NCBI RefSeq assembly: GCF_028554725.1
Contig: NC_071670.1
Span: 25,414,001-25,478,000 of the forward strand
DNA length: 64,000 nucleotides
DNA from: Zeugodacus cucurbitae
Taxonomy: Eukaryota; Arthropoda; Insecta; Diptera; Tephritidae
Reading direction: 5' to 3'
In this document: positions 15,501 through 27,500 of the stretch, one piece after another
Layout of the letters: each line of letters starts with the position of its first letter
Position numbering within the stretch: the first letter of the stretch is position 1
Position numbers and translations under genes: made by a program
The notes under the pieces: model-generated
Database searches by the model: none
What the model was told of the DNA's origin: nothing
The model's input: the letters and a program-made list of their open reading frames with translations, nothing else

Positions 15501-18500
15501 GGCAAATCGGTTCATAACCACGCCTACTTTCTATATACCAAAACTTTGAAGTCAATATGAAGCTTTTACTTTACATTATAAAAGTTAAGCGCAAGTGAAG
15601 ATATGTGAACAGAACATTGCACAATTACTGCATTTATAATGTGGAATCGCCTTTCTAAAACTCGTCGAAATCAGATAATAAGATTTCAAGGCCCCATATG
15701 TACAACATGAGTACATCAGTGCTTCTAATAATTTTTTTACCGAAAATATAGGTAGGTCGCTCTCTTATTTTTAAGAAAGTCAAAGGGCATATTTTTCCTC
15801 TAATAATATGTCTCCGTATTAAAAATTTGTGAAATCGAGTAACTACTCCTAGCTCCCATATACCTAATATTAGGGTTTCCAACTTTCAATGGACTTTATA
15901 CCATATATATGACGAATATGTGGGTCAAATTGTGTGTAATACTAATAAAATTAAATATATAAATAGCGAGTATAAAATGTTCGGTTACATCCGAATTTAG
16001 CCCTTCCTTACTTGTTTTTTTTTTATGCGAGATAAAAATACAAAATGTTAGGTCGCTTTGCGTTTCACTAGGTGTGTGTTAGGGCATAACACGTTTTTGT
16101 GTTTTGTTAGTCAAAGACTTTTTTGACTAATCCGGTGTGGGTTACCCTTAACCATGGTGTTATTGCTTGTTATTAGATTTAAAACTTGTTCAACTAATTA
16201 CGAATGAAAATTAATCCAACTTATTATTGCTTATTTACTATTATCATTTAAAATGATGATTAAATATTTAGGGAATCTCCTCTTTAATAAATAGAATAAA
16301 TTTAAAAATTAAATAACAGCTCAAGAAACCATGCCGAAATTCTTCTCTGAGTTCGATCACTGGATTGTCAAATGAAAGTCATTATTTAACAGTGATGTGC
16401 GATATTTCACTACCCGTGATTTTATCGCTGTGATTGAAAAATCGCATATAGCTCCTGCGATCAATTTTTGTAAATAGCAGTGAATTACAATTACAATTAC
16501 AATAGCTATAGAGAAGTATGTTATAATTTTTGTCTGTCGAGATGCCCCCGAAAATACTTTCAGATTTTGCATGCAGCAAAAAAATTTGTATTGATTTGAA
16601 AATATTATAATGTCTGGCACCATTCTGAATTGCGTTCAGTTTTAATTGGATTTAAAAAAATATATAGGGAATACTGATAGGGTTTCAAAGCAAAACCGGT
16701 TTTTGCAAGAAAGAGCGTTTTTAATTTATTATTTTAATTTAAGTTTTTATTATTAATTTATATAAATTCTGATTATCAGAAATTACTGCACATACATATG
16801 TATCTGCATGAAGAATATATGCACATGTATTGCATGCATTAGGCTACTTCATTACGAAAGTTGAACTGTAACCTGTAGGTTAATGTACAAGGAATTACAT
16901 TTTATTGTGAATCACATTGTTCCATAAACTTTCATAAAGTACGTGGCTAATACAACTAGCTTTTCTTCTGGGGCAGTGTTAGTGGCATACAATCTTAGAA
17001 TTCGATTAGCTGTTGTTATTCATCTAGAATGGTGAAGGACTCCAGGTTCCAGGTTTTAGCTAAATCAGGTTCTTGGTCGATAATATTGTAGGTATAACCG
17101 TAAATTAGACTATCAGCATTGTTTGACAAATTTGTAATTTAGATCCGATGGCGACCGAAAATAATTTAGGTCCTGTAGTTCCTCCTCCATCAGCCGAATA
17201 AAATATCCTTTGAAAGCTGTATTCGCTAGAATACAATCACACCCAACAGCAACTAATGCACTCAGATTTACTGGCTTAGATTTCAAATGTAATTATATAG
17301 TGTTTTTAATATTTTTAGCTGTCTCCGACTCATAGGTGACATAGCCAAAATCCTAGTTTTTTTCTTTGATCAGATAAAATCACATAATGATCTTCTATCT
17401 GTAGTTTTCAGTAAAATCTCTCTTGGTTATCAATACGAACCAAAAACTTACATATTCTTCCTTCCGTCAAAATTCAAACCACGAAATATTTTATTGCAGT
17501 CCGCTTCTTGTAAAGTAGATCTGACCTTAGTTCTTTCACGGCGCAGCTTTGAACGATCCATTATACAAATTGGATCGTTGGATGAAATAACACCAACATC
17601 TTCTAAGACAGAAGGAGCTATAATGGCAGCGGGTGTGTTGGAGACTTGAGCATGATCACACGCAAGAGCTCATGACGGTAAATTTAATCTTTTTTTTTGC
17701 AGAGGTGGTGATAATTTTCTTTGACCTGTTCTGGTTAGGACTAGATGGTACGAGAAAACTATCACATAAGCTGCTGCTTTTAATTGAAAAGTCATCAGCC
17801 AAAGAACAAGAACAACAGGGCTTGTCAAAATAGTGTACCTCTGTGTTACGCGATAAACTTTTTTTCTATTTTGTTTTTTTCTTATTCTTCAATTCCTAAT
17901 ATTTGAGATATTTTAAGAACTGTCGCCTCCGTTGTTGTTTTATCGAGCTTTAATTCATGTTTTTTGAATATACCTACTTACCTATAAAATTTTATGTAGG
18001 TAATTAAGAAAAAGTTAACATTTCCGGCAAACCAAAGACAGGACAGCTCGTCGTTTGTCGTATTTGAACTTGAGTCTTATTTCTTCAATTAAGACCAGTA
18101 AGAAGTAAAGGGTGATTTTTTAAGAGCTTGATAACTTTTTAAAAAAAAAAAACGCATAAAATTCAAAAATCTCATCGGTTCTTTATTTGAAACGTTAGAT
18201 TGGTTCATGACATTTACTTTTTGAAGATAATTTCATTTAAATGTTGACCGCGGCTGCGTCTTAGGTGGTCCATTCGGAAAGTCCAATTTTGGGCAACTTT
18301 TTCGAGCATTTCGGCCGGAATAGCCCGAATTTCTTCGGAAATGTTGTCTTCCAAAGCTGGAATAGTTGCTGGCTTATTTCTGTAGACTTTAGACTTGACG
18401 TAGCCCCACAAAAAATAGTCTAAAGGCGTTAAATCGCATGATCTTGGTGGCCAACTTACGGGTCCATTTCTTGAGATGAATTGTTCTCCGAAGTTTTCCC

Positions 18501-21500
18501 TCAAAATGGCCATAGAATCGCGAGCTGTGTGGCATGTAGCGCCATCTTGTTGAAACCACATGTCAACCAAGTTCAGTTCTTCCATTTTTGGCAACAAAAA
18601 GTTTGTTAGCATCGAACGATAGCGATCGCCATTCACCGTAACGTTGCGTCCAACAGCATCTTTGAAAAAATACGGTCCAATGATTCCACCAGCGTACAAA
18701 CCACACCAAACAGTGCATTTTTCGGGATGCATGGGCAGTTCTTGAACGGCTTCTGGTTGCTCTTCACCCCAAATGCGGCAATTTTGCTTATTTACGTAGC
18801 CATTCAACCAGAAATGAGCCTCATCGCTGAACAAAATTTGTCGATAAACACATTTCGAACCGAACACTGATTTTGGTAATAAAATTCAATGATTTGCAAG
18901 CGTTGCTCGTTAGTAAGTCTATTCATGATGAAATGTCAAAGCATACTGAGCATCTTTCTCTTTGACACCATGTCTGAAATCCCACGTGATCTGTCAAATA
19001 CTAATGCATGAAAATCCTAACCTCAAAAAAATCACCCGTTACTAATAACAATTATAAAACCTAGCTACAAGCACCATATATTCATGAAAATAAACGAATG
19101 GCGAACTAGTGAACTGCTGTGAACGCGCGATCGGTGGGTATAAAGAAAGTAATACCCCTCCCCCGTGTTACGTAACACACATGTTTTAAGATCATTTATT
19201 TCTATCTTACTCTAACATAGCATCGTTTAGATCATAAAATAGCGTATATAAAATGTTTGAGCATTTGGCATACATTTTCGAAACTTTATGTGGATGGGGG
19301 CACCACTAAATATAGCATTACCTTATTAATTTTTTTTTGTGTTTAATTTTTACCTAAAACAGCAACTTTCTACAGGTATGCCGAAGTAAAAATTAAAAAT
19401 AAATATAAATCCCTCCACCCTAATGTACATAAATATGTAAATTATAATTTTATGTAATAATACTATTAATAAATTAAATAATATAATTAATTTTAAGTAG
19501 ACTATTTATTTGAAACAACTTTTTGCTGAAAGTGACAGTGATTCATTGGGGTCTGAGTCTGAATATCTTATCCGGATTCAAGCGAATATCTCTAGTAACC
19601 AATCTCAAATAAAGGAAACTAAGAGTTCAACTACATCTGGAAGTTTTTTTCGAAGGATGGAAAAATACCACTTTCCACTGGAAAAATACCATTTTTCATC
19701 AGACCTTGTCATAATATATGTAGAAATGTTGACAATAAGCGAAATGTTAACAAATCTTTACCAAATCGTCCGTCACACTTACAAAAAAGCAGAAGTTATG
19801 TTTCAAAATTATAATGAAGATAATTTAGAGTCTCATCACAAATGGAAGTCCATTATACGTGAGACAGACATGTGGTAAAAATACCATGATAAAAGTACTT
19901 AGACACATATTGAATTGTAGTAAACCCAAATACAGTATTCCCCGCTTAAGTGCCCCTTCTTAACATGCAAGACTTTTGAGACACCTAAGCGGGAAAGGCA
20001 CTTAAATGTATCCCGCTTAAGTGCCTCGAAGAACTTACCAAGCTTTTTCTCACATGAAAGTCACATTTATTTCTTATTAATGGTTGGTCGGTTTTTATAC
20101 TCTCGCAATTTATTTATTTAATTTTATTAATATAACATACAATTTGACCCACATATTCGTCATATGTATGGTATAAAGTTCATTGAAAGTTGGAAACTCT
20201 CAATATTAGGTACATGTTTTTTTTACGCATTTTTGGCACGGAGACATATTATTAGAAGAAAAATATTCCTTCTGAATTTCTTCAAAATACAGTTTAACTT
20301 CCAAAACTCGAAATTCTATAACTCGAAGATCTCCATAACTCGAACTTTTGAATTTGCAATAGCGTTTAGAAATCAAATTTCTTACTAATTTCCTTCCATA
20401 ACTCAAAATTCCCTAACTCGAAATAGTCCCTATATCGTATGGAGGCAAATAAAAATATGATATTACACTTATGGGTTGCATAAATCATGTAACAAAGGCA
20501 TGGGATACAGACGTCAAGAGCCAAACAATAGCAAACTGCAACAAAGAAAATTACAGAACACACGTTTTAACGTATGATCATAAAACTTTATGCGAAGTAA
20601 ATAAATAAAACTGTGTATAAATCCATAGTTGACAGTTTTGGAAAATATGTATGTTTTAATGAAAATTCTATAATTCGAAGTCTCTCTAACTCGAAGTTTT
20701 TTTGTGGATTCGAGTTAGAGAAGTTCCAGTGTATCTGAGAGGCTTACCTCTATTTTCGATAAAAAAGATTAGAAGCACTGAGGTCCTCATGTTCGATATA
20801 TGGGGCCTTGAAAACTTATGGTCCGATTTCGGATTCGATTTTTAGAAGGGCGATGCCACACTATAAATGCAGTATTTATGCGAAGTTCTGTTCCGATATG
20901 TTCACTAGTGCTTACTTTATACATTGTAAACGATTCAGATGGACTTCAAAGTTCTGGTATATAGGAAGTAGGCGTGGTTGTGAAAAAACATAATGCCGAT
21001 TTTTTAGTTTTCGAGATATTCGGCTTTAAAGATCAAAAAATCAAAAATTTCAACAAGCAATTTCACACACTTTAACACATTTTACGCACTTTTTTCATTT
21101 CTAATATTTGAAATTACGCCAGTGCAGTGTTCTACCCGGAAAAACTTCGGATACCCTGGAAAGATTCTTTTATATACATATTTGAGTTAACAGTGTGATT
21201 TTCAATACGTGAAAGGGAAAATGTGAGAAAATTGCGTTAAAGTGTGTGAAATACTATACTATGTGTTAATTGTAGAAAAAATTTTACTTTTAAATATAAA
21301 TATTTCAAAAACTATAAATCCGATCAACAATATTTATATACAGTGTAACTTCCATAACTCGAACTTCTATAACTCAAAGATCTCCATAAGTCGAACACTT
21401 GAATTGGCAATAGCGTTTAGAAGCTAAATTTCATAAAAATTTCCTTCCCGAACTCGAATTTCTCCATAACTTGAACTCTTGAATTGGCAATAGAAGGCAA

Positions 21501-24500
21501 ATTTCATACAAATTTCCTTCCATGAATCGAAATTTTTTGTCAGGGCATAATACAAAATTTAAAATTTTACTATCGAGACAGAATTTTAAAAGAGTCCCTC
21601 TATATTGTACGGATGCTATATGATATTACACTTATGAATTGCATAAATCATCTAACAAATATTGTTATTATTGTAAACTTCATGTGAAACGATATTCCGA
21701 ATGAAAAAACTCACAAATTTCTGTTTTTTGTATGATGATTTTTTATTTCCACTGGAAAGAAAATTTCGTATCATGAATTTCGTGTGAATGAAAACTTATA
21801 TTCTTATATTATAAAAATGTGTCACAAAAAATTTTTCAAATGTGTCCGAATTAAAACAAAAACATTCGATTATATTATTGATTGAAAAAATTTGGCCAAT
21901 TTTATAAATGGGCATTTCCGCCAGAAGGTCCACCACAGACAAAATATTAAACATTATTAGAATTACAAAGTTTTTGCATATTTTCATAGGAAAATATTTA
22001 AATTTATTTGTATTTAATTAATTTTAAATTAATTCATAACCAATTACGAGATATACGAAAGCCAAGTCGCATAGGAGCTACTTTTCTCATTTCGATTTTT
22101 CTATTGCATTTGTTTTTTCGTCAAAATTGTTAAAGAAACATATCATGTATAATTTTTTGCTTTGTGTAAAACCTTTATATCGGTACAAAGAGCAAAATAA
22201 AATTCATAAGAAACCATGCGATTGCAGATTGTAAGCTTTTGCTCTCTTATTATCCTATATTTTAATGTCCCGTGCGACATCAAAAAACAACACTTGTTCC
22301 CACTGCATCGCAAATAAAAGCAGCAAGCTTGCCAAATTTTGGGTATAAACAGTAAATTTTTATACAATTAAAATAAAAAAAAAACCTTGTTCAAAAATCA
22401 GATTTGTGGTTTTGGTAACTACTTAAAATTGGTCCCGTGCGACATCGTAGGTGTGGAATTTAAAAATTGAATTTTTTTTTTGTTTTATAATATTGACAAG
22501 TAGGAGCACTACCTATCCTATTGTCATTTTCTACAGGACAGTTGGGCTTTAGCTGAGCTCCACATGCGCTGGTCAGGAAGCTAGCTAGAAGGAAAATCTC
22601 GACATCTTACGACATCGTCATCTTGGGAGCTCTTTACCCTCAGTAATATATTTTTTTCTTAGTTGAAAGAAGATGCAGAAGATAAGGTGAAAACATGTCA
22701 ACACTTCCACATGGAATGATCATTTATGCTTTTATAATAAAACAGTCGCGTAATTGGCTTTATAAACGGTATCTTCATTTTTAGCCCAAATACGAATCAT
22801 CAAAAAACCACAACAAAAACATTTACGACAGAATGTCGAAATTCGAATGTAAGTTTTCATTCACACGAAATTCATTATACGAAATTTTCTCTCGGGTGGA
22901 AATAAAAATTCATGGGAATGCTTTATTCATATGAAGTTTACAATAAGGTTGAAAGGCATGCGATATAGACGTCAAGAGCCAAACAATAGCAAACTGTAAA
23001 CAACGAATTTACAGAATACATATTTTAACGTATGTATATAAAAATTTTGCGAATTTAATAAAAAAAAACTGTGTATAAAACAATATTTTACAGCTTTTTG
23101 AAAGATGTATGTTTTAATGCAAATTTCTATAACTCGAAGTCTCTCTAACTCGAAGTTTTTTTGTGCATTATGGTGATCCGAGTTAGAGAAGTTCCACTGT
23201 ATATACATTCCGTCACTGCAGAGCCTATTCTTTCACCCGATACCCCATTTATACCTGAATTCGTTGACAAACCCCGACCGCCAAAGTACTCGGAATTGTG
23301 CCAAGGAAAATATCACAACCATTAATTCATTGAAATTGGTCGAGTATCACTTTGGTATATGGGATAAAATAAGATAAGAGATAAATTGTGCGGCAATCAG
23401 TTTAAAGTATTGTTTTTGTCCATTATGTTGCGATTTTTTATTAAATAACATTACAATTTACTGCATAATTAAAACAATATTTTCTGAAATTCCTTACAAT
23501 GTAAAAAAAATCTCTCCCCTGGCTTGTCCCCTTGCTACTTTTTATTTAACTTTCGGACAATAAATATATTTTTTGAATGAGATGCTAAACCTAAACTAAG
23601 TTCAATCGGAAGTAAAATAATTAAAACAAGTAAGGAAGGGCTAAGTTCGGGTGTAACCGAACATTTTATACTCTCGCAATTTATTTATTAAACTTTATTT
23701 ATATTATATAATATACAATTTGACCCACATATTCGTCATATATATTGTATAAAGTCCATTGAAAGTTGGAAACCATAATATTAGGTTAGAAGCACCGAGG
23801 TCCTCGTGTTCGATATATGGGGCCTTAAAAACCTATGGTCCGATTTCGGCGATTTTTAGAATGGGACTGCCACACTATAAACATAGTATTTGTGCAAAGT
23901 TCTGCACCGATATCTTCACTAGTACTTACTTTATATATTGTAAAGTAAACGATTAGGATTGTCTTCAAAGTTCTGGTATATAGGAAGTAGGCGTGGTTGT
24001 GAAGCGATTTGGCCTATTTTCACAACATATTATTGGGATATATGAAAACTATTACAAACCAAGTTTCATTGAAATCCTAGTTCCTGAGATATGGTTTTTG
24101 ACCCATAAGTGGGCGACGCCACGCCCAATCTGAGTGCAGCTTCCATCTGCCATTTCTTATGTGAAATTTAGTGTTTGTGACGTTTTTCGTTAATGAGTTA
24201 ACCCACTTTTAGTAATTTTCAACCTAACTTTTGTATGGGAGGTGGGCGTGGTTATTATCCGATTTCTTTCATTTTTGGACTGTATAAGGAAAAAAAACGA
24301 CTGCAGAAAGTTTGGTTTATATAGCTCTATTGGTTTGCGAGATATGTACAAAAAACTTAGTAGGGGGCGGGGCCACGCCCACCTCCCAAAAAAAATTACA
24401 TCCAAATATGCCCCTTCATAGTGCGATCCTTCATACCAAATTTTATTTCCATAGCTTTATTTATGGCTTAGTTATGCATAGCTTTATTTATGGCTTTATG

Positions 24501-27500
24501 TGTTTTCGGTTTTCGCCATTTTGTGGGCGTGGCAGTCGTCCGATTTTGCTCATTTTCGAAAGCAACATTCCTATGGTGCCAAGAAATAAGTCTTAATTTT
24601 TACTCAAGTTACAGCTTGCACAGACGGACGGACGGACAGACAGACATTCGAATTTGAACTCCACTCTTCACCCCGATCACTTTGGTATATATAACCCTAT
24701 ATCTAACTCGTTTAGTTTTGGGTGTTACAAACAACCGTTATGTGAACAAAACTACAATACTCTCTTTAGCAACATTTGTTGCGAGAGTTTAATTAAATAT
24801 TGTTAAATAAAAAACAAAATTATTTTGTTTATTTCATATAATATTTTAAATGAACTATTGTGCCGATTTTTGTATCTACCCTGCCAAATTTTGTTTCGTT
24901 TGTACGACATACATTTAAAGACAGTCGCATTGAAAAAGTGCTCAAGAGCATAAATTAGAATAAATAAATAAATTTAAATCTCCCCTGGCAATTCATATAA
25001 CGTATACTATTAATTTAATTTATTTGCCTTTATTGTTCTAAATTACTAATACTGTCATAATTAAAGTGAAGTAAATAATTAATCCAAAAAATAATTCAGT
25101 AAACTGACATAGTTCAGCGAATAAAAAGACAGAGGCTAAGCTAGCTAGGTCATGCTATTCGAATGGACGAAAGCGCTTCAGCTTGGAAAGTGTTCGATGC
25201 AGTACCCGCTGGTAAAAACAGAGGAACAGTAAGCCCTCCATTCCGTTGGAAAAACCAGGTAAAAAGTGACCTGATTTCTATTGGTGTTTCCAATTGGCGC
25301 CAAACAGCAAAAAGGAGAGATGACTAGAGCGCTCAAATAGATTCGCCTATAATCGCATAAGCGGTGCATACGCCAAATATATATACATATATGTATAATT
25401 GGTTGGCCAGACTATCCCCATGCCAAATCTTCTTTTGAAAGAACAGAGTATATATTACTTCTTTAAAAAGTCAGTAAATGTTTTTGAAAGATCTTAAAAT
25501 TTTATATTTAATATGTATTTGTTTCGTTTATTTAAGATAGAGAGTGAATTTATTGATTTGTTATTTTAATGTTATGGGTTATTCATCTAGGAAAGAGATT
25601 TAATTTGTAATACTAGTTTAAATTTATTTTTGTGATTTTGGTAAAATAATTATCTACCGTAAGCTTCAGGTCCCTCCCCTGGCCAATATATTTACCCTGG
25701 TCGTCGAAAAAGTAAAAAAAAAATAGGTAAATAAAAGAGATAAAAATCATAATATAGAGATTTCATGAAAAAATCCAAAGTTTCTCTTTGGCCGTTTCCT
25801 CTATGCAATTGAAACCTGTTATAGTAGAATAACCCAAATATAACTCTATATTTAACTCGTTTAGTTTTGGGTCTTACAAGCAACTGTTATGTGAAAAAAA
25901 AACTATTATAATCTCTTAGTAATTTTGTTGCGAGAGTATACCAACCATGCCGCAAAATATTGTCGCTTAAGCGGGGATGACTGTTCTAGTATATTTTTCA
26001 TAGGAAATAGATTTTCGTAGAAAATATAAACAATAAATATTTACATATGTATGTGTAATGGGAAATGTAATCTACACTACTCCCTGTCAGCCAGGCCTAA
26101 CCACTTTCAACACATTTATACATTTTTTCGTGAAGTACCAACACCAACGCACATGTATATGCAATTTTTGAAAACTTAATTCGAATTTCCGAAACAAAAG
26201 GTAACTAGTTATCTCATTTCCTGTTCTTACTGAATGAGTACGAATGAGAAAACATCATCATTAATGACAAAACAAATTTCCAAATTGGGAAATAAAAAAA
26301 AAATGATTGAAAGATATATGTCATTGCGTTTGTTCAGATTTATAAGAAAATGCAATAAGCAGCTCGTGTACATTTAAGTAAATTTTAATGTTTGCTATAT
26401 AATTTAATAATGTTTTTAATAATTTTTAACTTGATTTTATAGACAATATGCCGAAAGCAAAAGGTAATTGGAGGAAGTGTGTTGCTGGCTGCAGCGAGGG
26501 AGGACAATTTTATAATTTTCCTAAAGAGGGAACGGACCTCGAACGGTAAGAAATTAATAAAAAGTTAAATAGTGCAAAAAGTGTATCAAATATTTAATAA
26601 TAAAAAGTTGATAAAGTGAAATATTTGTGAATAACAAGAAAATAAAAAAATCTATAATTTAAAAAGAAGAAATTGGGTTTCGAAAATAATCGATATATCG
26701 AAATTTTAATATTAAATAATATTAACCCTAGACAGCTAACCTTCGTCGATTCGACGAGTACGAGAAAGAATATTCGTTACCTCTCTTGCCCGCGAGGTTT
26801 GATCATCCCAACGTTGCTTGTCAACTCAGTGTTCGTTGAGCTTTTCTGAGAGGCTCACGTGTTTGGTGGGTAAGTACGATATTTTTCTAGATATTACGAT
26901 AATGCTCGTCGTTTCGACGAATGGTTAGGGATTTAATGTAATATATGTTTTTTATTTTTTACAGTTTTAATCATGTCTTCAAGGCGATTGCTGTGTGAGG
27001 AAAGTATAATTCGTTTGTTAATGGGCGAGGACGATGACGGGGCATTGGAGGAATTATTCGATAGCGAAACTGAAGACACTGTATTGGTGGATAATGTTGA
27101 AAGTGATAATCAGTCAGAAGAGTCATCATTACTTTCGGGCGATGAAGACGTTCATAAGGGGGTTTCTGGTGCTTTGATGGATGATGTGCCGGGACTTGCA
27201 ACACCTTCTGCTTCAAACGAAGTAAGCTCAGCTAACGATCCTAGTATCTTGGCATTCCCAAGGAGCACTATCCGCAGTCGGTCCCGGTGCGTTTGGGCTA
27301 CGCGCAAAGGGCAACAGCTACATACTTTATTGCCACAATGTCTCGGTACAGGGTGAAAAAATACTGCCTAAGCGTGATTTTATGAAGAAGCTGCATTCGC
27401 AACTTGTAGATCCTTGGCTGAAAATCCGACAAGAAATTCGTACCATGCCGACCCACACCAAAAACAAAATAACAGAGATATTATTTCCCAATAATGATGA

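Larger units (their letters stand above)
11310..16148 (-). mobile_element. hobo/Hermes-like hAT element, with nested insertions
   Basis: The ends are inverted: AGGGTCAACCCACACCGG at 11311 and, reversed from 16148, AGGGTAACCCACACCGG. The left terminal region is present twice in direct order (from 11310 and from 11716), each with the internal motif GACGAAACAAAAAGGCATGT. The interior holds a decayed hobo/Hermes-like transposase (11880-12915) and a TATACTCTCGCAA repeat copy with a LINE inside it. No 8-bp duplication could be read at the outer ends, so the exact limits are uncertain. Confidence 0.55.

Noticed and set aside
16400..16500. possible tRNA or structured RNA from short inverted motifs
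   Set aside because: No cloverleaf can be formed with conserved T-loop or anticodon positions; motifs are simple GTGATT/AATCGC repeats.
23515..25685. CTCCCCTGGC found three times (about 23517, 24978, 25675), considered as element ends
   Set aside because: No inverted partner and no shared flanking sequence beyond ~10 bp; likely chance or scraps too small to judge.
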